5,958 nucleotides of DNA, taken from NCBI GenBank assembly GCA_008933045.1, contig WBXJ01000178.1:1-5958 (forward strand), in the 5' to 3' direction. The stretch comes from Verrucomicrobiota bacterium. GTDB lineage: Bacteria; Verrucomicrobiota; Verrucomicrobiia; Limisphaerales; SXQI01. The position numbers and the translations under genes are program-made. The notes beneath the pieces were generated by a model. The model did not search any database. It saw only the letters and a list, made by a program, of their open reading frames with translations, and was not told the DNA's origin. The first letter of the stretch is position 1; every line of letters starts with the position of its first letter. Of this stretch, positions 1 to 5,958 are shown in pieces.

Positions 1-722
1 ACGGTCGAATCTGCCCCCAGACCTACATCGAAATCGATATCGAAGGATCCATCATTGTTAAGCCGAGCGATGCGGGTGGCAGGGTTTCCATCCACGCTTG
101 TAAAGTCGCCAGCAATAATGACCCCATTCGCCCCATTGGTAGAGGTCGAGCTTAAGATCGCAAAAACCACGTCGTTTGCTCCCGATCCAGGGTTGAAACT
201 CAAATCCAAATTTCCGTTGGATAATAGCCGAGCAACGCGATTTCTCGGAACCCCATCGTAGGTCGTAAAATCTCCAGCAATAAGCACTTTCTCCTCTGGG
301 TCGATGCTCAAAGCATGGATGGAACCATTTGCGCCTGTTCCAGGATCAAAAGAACGGTCAATCTTGCCGTCCTCCAACAGTCGAGCAATCGAATTTCGTT
401 GGAGTCCGCTCATCGAGGTGAACCCGCCAACCGCAATGACTTTGCCCTGATTCGTGCCTTGCAAGTAACTCGCAACAGCGGAGACGAAATCATTCGCACC
501 ACCAGCGGGCGCAAAAGAAGCATCAAGCTCGCCGTCAGATTTCATCCGGGCCACACCACTTCGCGGGGTCGAGTTCACGGAGGTAAAAAGCCCACCTAAA
601 ACTATGGTGTCATTCAACCCGGGCACAACGGAGAGAACCGTATTGTTCGCGCCAGGAGTTTGATTCAACGGTGGATTTGTTGTTAAAATATTGTCAGCGT
701 TGAACTTAGGATCAACACCCCC
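1..722 (-). repeat. Delta-60 repeat array (at least four units, continuing past the edge)
   Basis: Within the partial protein ending at the window edge, two anchors recur in step. One is a GGxF/AGDF-T motif with its Phe at residues 350, 405, 456 and 511. The other is an ARL..DG.LD.SF motif with its Asp at residues 371, 426, 477 and 532, plus a degenerate first copy at 308 (VDPKFN). Within the four full units the spacing is 55, 51 and 55 residues, matching the delta-60 repeat family. Stretches such as PGTGAN and PGSGAN follow each D.SF, as expected. The DNA copies are diverged, so this is an old protein repeat, not a recent tandem duplication. The number of further units cannot be seen. Confidence 0.88.
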
Positions 723-1634
723 TACAGCCTGCGGTGAGTCAGCATCCCCGTTATTGATGATCACGATGCGCGCAAAACTCACCTTCCCTAGTTTGTAGTT
801 CGTCACGTTGGTCTCAGCAACGGTGAGCGATCCCTTGGCGTTCCGAAGCGAGATCATGAACTCCTCGTTGAACTCAAGCACCGCATCCCGACTGATGGGG
901 ATATCGACAGGGATCTCCATAACGTCCGGCCCAAACGTGACAGTGCCCGACGTCGCCTCGTAATCAGCACCTGCATTTGCCAAATCATTGCCAGCCAAAA
1001 CCCCACCGCTTGTCTCAGTTTTATAATCGACAGTCACCTCTTGAGCGTCTTTGTCCGGTGCCGCTACTAACCTGATATACACCCTGACAAAGGGATCCGT
1101 TTCACTCGCGTAATACACCGATTGACTGAAGAAATAGGAGAACGCATCATCATTATCGATCACCTGAAGTGCGGTCACTTTATTCGATGATAAAGTCGGC
1201 AAAAATGCTGAAATCTCACCGTCTGCAGGACGAGGATTGTCCAGAACAAAGGTGATGGTTCGATTCGCATTGGTCAGTCCATTCTCTTTGATCGGCACTG
1301 CCAGTTGGGCGCTTGTCTGAAAATCATTAAACGTGATGGTGTTGGTCGCGGGCAACGCCGTGACAAGTGCGTTATTCGTGTTGGCGACCAAAATAACATC
1401 CACCAGCATTTTTCCGTCCCATCCCTTGGTACGCGTGACTGTCAGGAGCGCGCTCGGGTCTCCCTCCGATATGTCCAACTTTGCAGTGGCGAAAGCAAAT
1501 TCCCCCGCCTTGCGCGTCTGAGCCATGGTAGAGGTTGATTGCCATAACAGGAACGTCAGGAGCAGGAGCAAGTGGCTAATGAAGCGAACAGGTCGCGAGC
1601 TATGATTCTGTGGCTCTCGGCACAAAGGTTCCAT
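1..1634 (-). CDS. Exported Calx-beta / delta-60 repeat protein, C-terminus cut by window edge
   Basis: The frame is open from an ATG at 1634 to the window edge, giving 544 residues with no stop. Residues 1-38 form a signal peptide: a basic N-region with R14 and R17, a Leu-rich core around residues 19-31, and likely cleavage after TMA (36-38). Residues about 44-163 and 164-296 are two Calx-beta domains. Each opens with a Ser-Glu pair (S56-E57; S177-E178). The second has the classic pattern of DY at 224-225, then SGTVTF, then a DAVLEFNEEF-type acidic strand (250-259). From about residue 306 delta-60 repeats begin. Calx-beta domains bind calcium in adhesion and exchanger proteins; delta-60 repeats resemble beta-propeller blades of large secreted proteins. 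A surface or secreted structural or adhesive role is inferred; no catalytic motif is visible. M37 is an alternative start but would remove the export signal. The ribosome site is weak (GAAG about 7 bases upstream). It follows coaE after 147 bases and may be transcribed separately. Confidence 0.9.
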   Translation of the reverse strand, partial: MEPLCREPQNHSSRPVRFISHLLLLLTFLLWQSTSTMAQTRKAGEFAFATAKLDISEGDPSALLTVTRTKGWDGKMLVDVILVANTNNALVTALPATNTITFNDFQTSAQLAVPIKENGLTNANRTITFVLDNPRPADGEISAFLPTLSSNKVTALQVIDNDDAFSYFFSQSVYYASETDPFVRVYIRLVAAPDKDAQEVTVDYKTETSGGVLAGNDLANAGADYEATSGTVTFGPDVMEIPVDIPISRDAVLEFNEEFMISLRNAKGSLTVAETNVTNYKLGKVSFARIVIINNGDADSPQAVGGVDPKFNADNILTTNPPLNQTPGANNTVLSVVPGLNDTIVLGGLFTSVNSTPRSGVARMKSDGELDASFAPAGGANDFVSAVASYLQGTNQGKVIAVGGFTSMSGLQRNSIARLLEDGKIDRSFDPGTGANGSIHALSIDPEEKVLIAGDFTTYDGVPRNRVARLLSNGNLDLSFNPGSGANDVVFAILSSTSTNGANGVIIAGDFTSVDGNPATRIARLNNDGSFDIDFDVGLGADST

Positions 1635-1781
1635 AAAATGCTTCGGAGTAATCTGGGATAATACAGCACACACCGTGCCGAATTGGTTCAAATTGATTCT
1701 CACAATAATTGACAAAAATCTATGCAGACCAGTCGCCCTTGGGGAGACATTGAGTCAACGGGCTTAATTCCTCATTCCTGA
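1635..1781. other. Intergenic spacer between coaE and the Calx-beta gene
   Basis: This 147-base AT-rich stretch is the longest gap in the window. On the minus strand it holds a TATTAT box at 1658-1663, about 24 bases before the ATG, and a TTGAAC box at 1686-1691. The 22 bases between them are too many for a standard sigma-70 promoter. A TTGTCA box (1710-1715) has no good -10 partner at 16-18 bases. A run of five T (minus strand, 1714-1718) lies downstream of coaE, but the only nearby stem (1724-1736) is about 4 pairs with a bulge, so it is not a convincing terminator. A promoter for the next gene is plausible here but not demonstrated. Confidence 0.5.
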
Positions 1782-2366
1782 TCACTGGTGCTGACTTATC
1801 CATTCGATTTGTTGATCTAAAACTTCTACGGTTGACTCATTCCAAACTACATAATCTGCAAAATTCATCTTCTCCGACACGGACCATTGAGACTTAAGGC
1901 GCCGCTCTATCTCCACATCATCCCAGCCTCGACCTAGCAGCCTTGTTCGCTGCAACTCCGGGCTACAAGCCACGCAGATCACTCGGTCGAACTCCTCCTC
2001 GGCATGGGTCTCAAATAAGAGGGGGATTACCACCGCCGCACTCTTACAACCCTCCGCTCGCCACACCTCAACTACTCGCCGCCACTCGACTCGAATCCTT
2101 GGATGCAGGATCTTCTCCAACCGCGTTCTGGCACCCCGATCCGCAAACACAATCCTAGCCAACGCTTGGCGATCCAACACGCCGTTCACCGACAAAACCT
2201 TAGAACCAAACTCTCGACTAATCTCCGCCAGCGCATCGCTCCCCGGCTCAACCAAATCCCTGGCGATCTCATCTGTGTCAACCGCCGGCCAACCGAGCCT
2301 GAGCCACGATTGCATCGCCACTGACTTCCCCGAACCGATCCCCCCAGTGATTCCGTAAAGTTTCAC
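1782..2366 (-). CDS. coaE: Dephospho-CoA kinase (EC 2.7.1.24)
   Basis: CoaE phosphorylates the 3'-hydroxyl of the ribose of dephospho-CoA with ATP, the final cytoplasmic step of coenzyme A synthesis. The 194 residues match the usual family length of about 200. Walker A is TGGIGSGKS at residues 7-15. DTD at 30-32 is the conserved acidic pair following the beta strand of 'VDTDEIAR'. HPR at 88-90 and PLLFE at 115-119 are substrate-site family motifs. An Arg-rich lid runs about 140-160, with R155, R156 and Q160. The C-terminal 'AD.VI.N' motif appears as ADYVVWN (170-176). The start is a GTG. It is the only ATG/GTG/TTG in frame between the preceding in-frame stop (2415-2417) and the P-loop, so it is effectively forced, although no Shine-Dalgarno sequence lies at normal distance. 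The gene starts 48 bases after the stop of the large exported-protein gene and is probably co-transcribed with it. Identity is near certain; the operon link is inferred. Confidence 0.97.
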   Translation of the reverse strand: MKLYGITGGIGSGKSVAMQSWLRLGWPAVDTDEIARDLVEPGSDALAEISREFGSKVLSVNGVLDRQALARIVFADRGARTRLEKILHPRIRVEWRRVVEVWRAEGCKSAAVVIPLLFETHAEEEFDRVICVACSPELQRTRLLGRGWDDVEIERRLKSQWSVSEKMNFADYVVWNESTVEVLDQQIEWISQHQ

Positions 2367-2383
2367 AGCACCGTTGTGAGCTA

Positions 2384-2405
2384 GGACGGAGGCATCCTCC
2401 GATCC
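2384..2405 (-). promoter_or_regulatory. Hairpin in the gap before coaE
   Basis: CGGAGG at 2387-2392 and CCTCCG at 2396-2401 are perfect inverted repeats around a 3-base loop. GGA (2384-2386) and TCC (2403-2405) add three more pairs past a single bulged A at 2402. The hairpin starts about 9 bases after the upstream stop codon and ends 17 bases before the coaE GTG. No T-run follows on the minus strand, so it is not a standard intrinsic terminator. On the mRNA, its 5' arm contains GGAGG, a good anti-16S match, paired away inside the stem and about 29 bases from the GTG, too far to serve it directly. Possible roles are attenuation, an mRNA processing or 3'-end stability site, or none. The structure is visible in the sequence; the function is a guess. 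Confidence 0.5.
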
Positions 2406-2414
2406 TACATTAGT

Positions 2415-5390
2415 TCAGGGTGTATAAACCAATCGATAGAAGCCGGTGGTCCCTGCACGAGCCGGGTCGTCCAATGGAATCTCCACTCGACCTTCGCCAT
2501 CTAAATACACATCCCGAACCTTAATCCAGTGAGGGTTGGTGATGTCTTCCGTAAATTGTAACTCATAATGGATACCGGCTGCGGCATCGAAGCTCAGAGT
2601 AACTTTTCCATCCTCGTCTTGGGCGATCCGTAGCGCGATGGTGTCGAATGGATAGTCATCAAAACCATTCGGAACTCCATCGCCATCGCTGTCGATCTCA
2701 AAACTCTCACGCAAGGCCCCGTTCACTCGGATCGTTCGGTTCTCGCCTCGCACGGGGACGTCCACTCCCGAACGGATTCCCGCATAAGTGCGCACCCAGA
2801 CCAACGAACCGTCCCCCACTTGGAGACCGTTCAGTGATTCCGCGTTGATTGATGTATCCGATCCTCGGACATCTCCGAAGTAGATTTTGAAGCCAGGGGC
2901 AAGGTAAAGGTTATCCTTAATATCCTGCAACGATGTGAAGGCAGGACCACGCAAGTCCAGCATATCCACATACATCACTCGGCCATTTTCTGATGGTGCA
3001 AATCGGAAAATGCAGTTGGTGCCGTTAAGAATCAAGCGACCCAACGCTAAATTATTCTTGAACGCGGAAGAATTCGTTGCACCTAAATCACGGCTTGCCC
3101 ACACATGGTCAACGGCTTCGAATGGCCTCGCTACGGAATGAATCGTGGTGGCTAGCAGGTCTCCCGAAGCAGCACCTAGCAGTTGAACGCCTCGACCCGT
3201 GTTCCACTGATTCTCCATCGTGATCAAGCCGGCGTCCGTGATTGTTTTGCTTACACTCAACTGGATCCCGGCGGGAGCATTGATCTTAGAGTTGTAGAAC
3301 TTCCAAGTGTCCCCAGCGAGTGAAATATCCCCATCCGTTAAAAGCGTTCCTCCGTTCAGATAACCTTGTTTCGCATTGATGATGATCGGACCAATTGAAG
3401 CCAGGTTGTTGGTAAACTGGGTAACCGTGTTAAAGCAAAAATTGGTGAGCTTTAGCCGATAATGTTGCGTGGATGCAATAAATCCTGAGTTCTCAAAGTA
3501 ATCGGCGTCGATCGCATGTGTGAACGCTTGAATAGACCCTCGATTGACAAATGCTTTGTAGGGTTTACCAGGACGATCCGCACCGAATGCTGCGTCCTCC
3601 GCAAAGTCCAAACGGCCATTGTTGGTTAAATAAAGGAGGGAGGGAACCGTTCCCGCATCCCAGCGCAACCCAGGTGCTAAGGCCAAAGCACCAGTAACCG
3701 TTGCACGTTCGGTTTCCAAAAGGAAAACATCGGTGACGTTGAGCTGATCCGCAATCTGCACATGTGCGTTGGTCGGGCCTTTCATGGTGAACTCGTGAAC
3801 GCTCACTGGCATGGTGGTCTTCAGCGTAGTGGCATCGACCATTAAAAGTTGAAAAATGATTTCAATGTTCGGAGAGTTGGTATCTGTCGGATCCCGAAGG
3901 GTCGGAATGTAAACATTCGTCCATGAGCTAGAATAAGTGAACAATTCACCCGTTAGCCTTTCAACGGAGACTCGAGTTAAGTTTGTGATTTGCGTATTCT
4001 GCTTGGTAGTGGCAAGGTTTAACTTTAGATGCGGGCCGTCCACAATGGCTTTGGCACTACCAGTAAAATTCTCTGCTTCGATACTAATCAAGCCTTCTCC
4101 GCGAATTCGCGCCCGCTCAATGTTCAATTCCTTCGCCTTGATTTCCACACGTCCAGGTTGGCTTCTGAATCCAATATCAGGGAGGTCAGGTAGGCGGCTT
4201 CCCAAATTATCCACCTGCGCCACGTAAGCAGAGTAAAGATTGTTCACCACACGGTTCGAGTAGGTGGTATTATCAAAAATGCTAGGATCAAACAGGCCGT
4301 TCGGAACTGCCCCATTGGCAAACCCATAGGGTTTGTTTCGAGTGATGATCGTTGGTGCCGGCCTAAAAGTTCCAACGCTGAGGTTCTCCAATAGATTGTA
4401 GTTGGTACCCGTCGCAATCTGATCAATCACGTAAAGTGAATTCGTGTAACGACCTTGAGTAAACAAATCAGTGGCCACACTGCTCAACTCCAGCACCGCT
4501 GTGTAAGGCGGCTGTTGAACGTAATCGTAAGGGTAAACATTGGGGATAAATTTGACGTTGGTAGCCAACTTCTTATCCGTCGTCTGAACGGCCACCACCT
4601 GATAAACATATTGGGTGGGATTACGGTAAGTCGAATAGACAAACACCTCGGGATTCGCCAAAGCGACATAATCCGAACAGATGTAGTTCCCGATACCCCA
4701 ATTGTTGGTAAACCGAATGAAAGGACTATACCAAGAATTGCCAAAAACCAAATTGCCCGGGAAGAAATTGGTCGTGGTTCCGATCGACCAACCTTGATCA
4801 TAGATGCCTAAATCGGCGAGAAAGTTTGTCTCGCTCATCCAGAAACCGTTAGAGAAAATTGAGCCACCAGCCAACGGAGAGATTGAGAGGGTCCCACCAG
4901 CGAGATCCACTTTTCCACCGTCGATCGAAATAATTCCGTTGGCACCAGCAATGATCGAGCCGGTGTTCCTCACGTTGTCGGATTGAATCTCCACGGAGGA
5001 ATGATCATCACCAAATAATGACGACGCATTCACGCTGCTGGCAGAACCAAAAAATGAAAGCAACCCCCCGCCATCAAACGCCTCGATCAAGCCCGTATTA
5101 ACAAAATTCGACAGACTGCCGCGATACCCTAATCCTTGACTGTTGTAAACGTAGTCAAATTTGAACCCCACCGAACCCTCCATGGTTCCGATATTGGTCA
5201 CGTTCACAGTGTTCTGCGAATCCCAAGGAGCGTCGTAGGAAGACACCGTGATCTGACCGCGGTTGACAAAGTTGGTGGCATCAACCACGGGATTGGTCAC
5301 TTTGCCTGCATTAATGTAGGTGGCCTGAGGATCAGCAGACACTCCCGCTGTGAAGGCCAGACCCGCGACTATTGAAAGTAGATACTTCAT
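2415..5390 (-). CDS. Large exported repeat protein, probable beta-solenoid, with C-terminal Ca-type loop and FYRL module
   Basis: I do not recognise this 991-residue protein as a named family. Residues 1-19 are a signal peptide (MKYLLS..., cleavage after GVSA), which with an AGG 7 bases upstream supports the ATG at 5390. N-x-G-x-hydrophobic motifs recur at N27, N43, N66, N98 and N142, then at N590, N616 and N634, as in beta-helix rungs of surface proteins. Residues about 180-400 are Tyr/Asn-rich (for example Y286, Y288, Y290, Y296) and lack the motif. Residues 409-480 and 535-580 again look beta-rich. D900-S-D-G-D-G905 begins a TSP3/dockerin-like calcium loop, and residues 917-991 form a beta module ending in GFYRLVYTP. 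Only three Cys (238, 652, 793) occur and no catalytic motif is seen. The upstream gene ends 14 bases before it and coaE follows 48 bases after, so an operon is likely. A secreted or cell-surface structural or adhesive role is inferred only. Confidence 0.9.
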   Translation of the reverse strand: MKYLLSIVAGLAFTAGVSADPQATYINAGKVTNPVVDATNFVNRGQITVSSYDAPWDSQNTVNVTNIGTMEGSVGFKFDYVYNSQGLGYRGSLSNFVNTGLIEAFDGGGLLSFFGSASSVNASSLFGDDHSSVEIQSDNVRNTGSIIAGANGIISIDGGKVDLAGGTLSISPLAGGSIFSNGFWMSETNFLADLGIYDQGWSIGTTTNFFPGNLVFGNSWYSPFIRFTNNWGIGNYICSDYVALANPEVFVYSTYRNPTQYVYQVVAVQTTDKKLATNVKFIPNVYPYDYVQQPPYTAVLELSSVATDLFTQGRYTNSLYVIDQIATGTNYNLLENLSVGTFRPAPTIITRNKPYGFANGAVPNGLFDPSIFDNTTYSNRVVNNLYSAYVAQVDNLGSRLPDLPDIGFRSQPGRVEIKAKELNIERARIRGEGLISIEAENFTGSAKAIVDGPHLKLNLATTKQNTQITNLTRVSVERLTGELFTYSSSWTNVYIPTLRDPTDTNSPNIEIIFQLLMVDATTLKTTMPVSVHEFTMKGPTNAHVQIADQLNVTDVFLLETERATVTGALALAPGLRWDAGTVPSLLYLTNNGRLDFAEDAAFGADRPGKPYKAFVNRGSIQAFTHAIDADYFENSGFIASTQHYRLKLTNFCFNTVTQFTNNLASIGPIIINAKQGYLNGGTLLTDGDISLAGDTWKFYNSKINAPAGIQLSVSKTITDAGLITMENQWNTGRGVQLLGAASGDLLATTIHSVARPFEAVDHVWASRDLGATNSSAFKNNLALGRLILNGTNCIFRFAPSENGRVMYVDMLDLRGPAFTSLQDIKDNLYLAPGFKIYFGDVRGSDTSINAESLNGLQVGDGSLVWVRTYAGIRSGVDVPVRGENRTIRVNGALRESFEIDSDGDGVPNGFDDYPFDTIALRIAQDEDGKVTLSFDAAAGIHYELQFTEDITNPHWIKVRDVYLDGEGRVEIPLDDPARAGTTGFYRLVYTP
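2643..2693 (-). other. TSP3/dockerin-like calcium-binding loop
   Basis: Residues 900-916 of the 991-residue protein read DSDGDGVPNGFDDYPFD. This fits D-x-D-x-D-G-x-x-[ND]-x-x-D-x-x-P with D900, D902, D904, N908, D911 and P914 in register. Such loops bind calcium in thrombospondin type 3 repeats and in secreted bacterial proteins. Here a single copy links the main body to the C-terminal beta module, so it may be a rigid calcium-dependent hinge; that role is inferred. Confidence 0.75.
3477..3629 (-). repeat. N-x-G-x-[IL] motif cluster 2
   Basis: Three copies sit in residues 588-638 of the exported protein: LTNNGRL (N590), FVNRGSI (N616) and FENSGFI (N634). They are 26 and 18 residues apart, a spacing typical of solenoid coils of varying loop length. 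FVNRGSI nearly repeats FVNRGQI (41-47) of the N-terminal cluster, which ties the two clusters to one fold. Confidence 0.65.
4953..5315 (-). repeat. N-x-G-x-[IVM] motif cluster 1
   Basis: Five copies lie in residues 26-146 just after the signal peptide: INAGKV (N27), FVNRGQI (N43), VTNIGTM (N66), FVNTGLI (N98) and VRNTGSI (N142). Spacings are 16, 23, 32 and 44 residues. Each copy is flanked by short beta-prone stretches, and the region ends in Gly/Ile-rich sequence (149-173) of beta-helix character. The pattern resembles rungs of filamentous-haemagglutinin or autotransporter solenoids. No fold can be proved from the motif alone. Confidence 0.65.
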
Positions 5391-5404
5391 ACAAAAACCT
5401 AGGA

Positions 5405-5958
5405 TCAGCGGAATAATTTCTTCTCCAGAAGTTCCAGAGTAATGTCCTTCGGATATAAGGTTGGCGCGTTGGTGCTGCCATCATACGAACCCCAAATGCC
5501 CACGACCGATCCAAAACCCGAACCATTTGCACCCGTGTTTTCTGTGATATCGCCAGGGAAAATATTCAAATGAACCGGCAGGATTTTGCTAAAGCTAATC
5601 ACCAAACCGGACCCGATCTCGCCCGGCCCGCTGCCGACTTGCTTGTTAGGATCGCTGGTGTTAAGCGCAGTGCCATCAATCCATCGTGAGCCGCGACTGA
5701 CAGTGATCGGTGTAAACCCATCCGCGTCAGTGCCCAGATCAGCCGCCGAGAACAAAATGTCAGGCTGCGTCTGGATACGCTCCACAGTTTGCACCACACT
5801 CACACCGTTCGTGACGGTATAAATCGGGAAACTGTTCGTAAAACGGAATGAGGCAGGATTCAAATCGTTGTAAACCACATTGGTAAGCATCAACTTATCC
5901 ACCCCACCCCGAAGGCCATTCCCAACAGCGACACTGGTAATCGGGAACCCAGCATACT
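5405..5958 (-). CDS. Hypothetical protein, C-terminal 183 residues only (start outside window)
   Basis: The frame is open from the window edge at 5958 to a TGA at 5405-5407. A GTG at 5902 is in frame, but coding-like sequence continues upstream of it (YAGFPITSVAVGNGLRGG), so the true start lies outside the window. I recognise no family. The visible part is rich in Gly, Ser, Thr and Asn, with strands such as PIYTVTNGVSVVQTV and DGFTPITVSRGSRWIDG. A Gly/Pro turn-rich segment follows (QVGSGPGEIGSGL), then a hydrophobic strand, GLVISFSKILPVHLNIFPGD. It has no Cys in the visible part and ends in a charged helix-like tail, LELLEKKLFR, with no calcium loop and no FYRL module, unlike its neighbour. 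Composition and beta-rich style suggest an exported protein, but no signal peptide can be seen. The 14-base gap to the 991-residue gene makes co-transcription and a shared role likely. Confidence 0.85.
   Translation of the reverse strand, partial: YAGFPITSVAVGNGLRGGVDKLMLTNVVYNDLNPASFRFTNSFPIYTVTNGVSVVQTVERIQTQPDILFSAADLGTDADGFTPITVSRGSRWIDGTALNTSDPNKQVGSGPGEIGSGLVISFSKILPVHLNIFPGDITENTGANGSGFGSVVGIWGSYDGSTNAPTLYPKDITLELLEKKLFR

Noticed and set aside
55..599. Plus-strand open frames of 68 and 94 codons
   Set aside because: They are antisense to the delta-60 repeat region, where the minus-strand frame shows regular family motifs without a stop.
1658..1691. Possible sigma-70 promoter (TTGAAC and TATTAT on the minus strand) for the Calx-beta gene
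   Set aside because: The 22-base spacer is outside the usual 16-18 range and AT-rich spacers give such boxes by chance; kept only as a note in the spacer entry.
1714..1736. Possible intrinsic terminator after coaE (short stem then five T on the minus strand)
   Set aside because: The stem is only about 4 pairs with a bulge and is separated from the T-run by several bases, too weak to call.
1943..2324. Plus-strand open frames opposite coaE
   Set aside because: The minus strand encodes an intact CoaE with every family motif; the plus-strand products are low-complexity Pro/Arg-rich shadows.
2384..2395. Three-codon mini-ORF (ATG CCT CCG TCC TAG) starting in the loop of the hairpin before coaE
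   Set aside because: GGAGG abuts the ATG with no spacer, so it could not act as a ribosome site, and a four-residue product has no other support.
4455..4811. Plus-strand open frame of 118 codons
   Set aside because: It lies wholly antisense to the 991-residue gene, has no recognisable motif or ribosome site, and the minus-strand frame has a signal peptide and coherent repeats.
5405..5902. GTG at 5902 as the true start of the upstream gene
   Set aside because: The same frame stays open to the window edge with similar beta-prone sequence, and no signal peptide follows the GTG, so it is an internal Val codon.

Overview
The window looks like a piece of a Verrucomicrobia-type chromosome (Pedosphaera/Limisphaera-like lineages are the best guess). 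This rests on protein style, not on a marker gene. Large exported proteins are rich in Thr-Asn. Two Calx-beta domains are joined to delta-60 (D60) repeats. One protein ends in a calcium-loop motif followed by a C-terminal module finishing in 'FYRL', a tail I associate with secreted proteins of this phylum. Base composition is moderate, roughly half G+C by eye. All four genes lie on the minus strand, so transcription runs from high to low coordinates. The window is almost entirely coding.

In transcription order: (1) 5958-5405 is the C-terminal 183 residues of an unrecognised protein whose start lies beyond the window. (2) Fourteen bases later, 5390-2415 encodes a 991-residue exported protein. 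It has a signal peptide, eight copies of a short N-x-G-x-[IVLM] motif in two clusters that suggest beta-solenoid rungs, a Tyr-rich middle, a DxDxDG calcium-type loop and a C-terminal beta module. (3) A 48-base gap containing a compact hairpin leads to coaE (2366-1782), encoding dephospho-CoA kinase, the last enzyme of coenzyme A synthesis. It is the only gene here with a firm enzymatic function. (4) After a 147-base spacer, 1634-1 encodes the first 544 residues of another exported protein: signal peptide, two Calx-beta domains and delta-60 repeats that run off the window edge.

Genes 1 to 3 have the spacing of an operon. The tight link between the two large proteins suggests they are made together and may work together at the cell surface; this is inference. 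The link to coaE is probably only positional, although coaE has no recognisable ribosome binding site and no obvious promoter in the short gap. The fourth gene may have its own promoter in the AT-rich spacer, but no convincing one is visible. I see no mobile element, CRISPR array, tRNA, rRNA or clear intrinsic terminator. The least explained items are the 991-residue protein, its truncated upstream partner and the hairpin before coaE.
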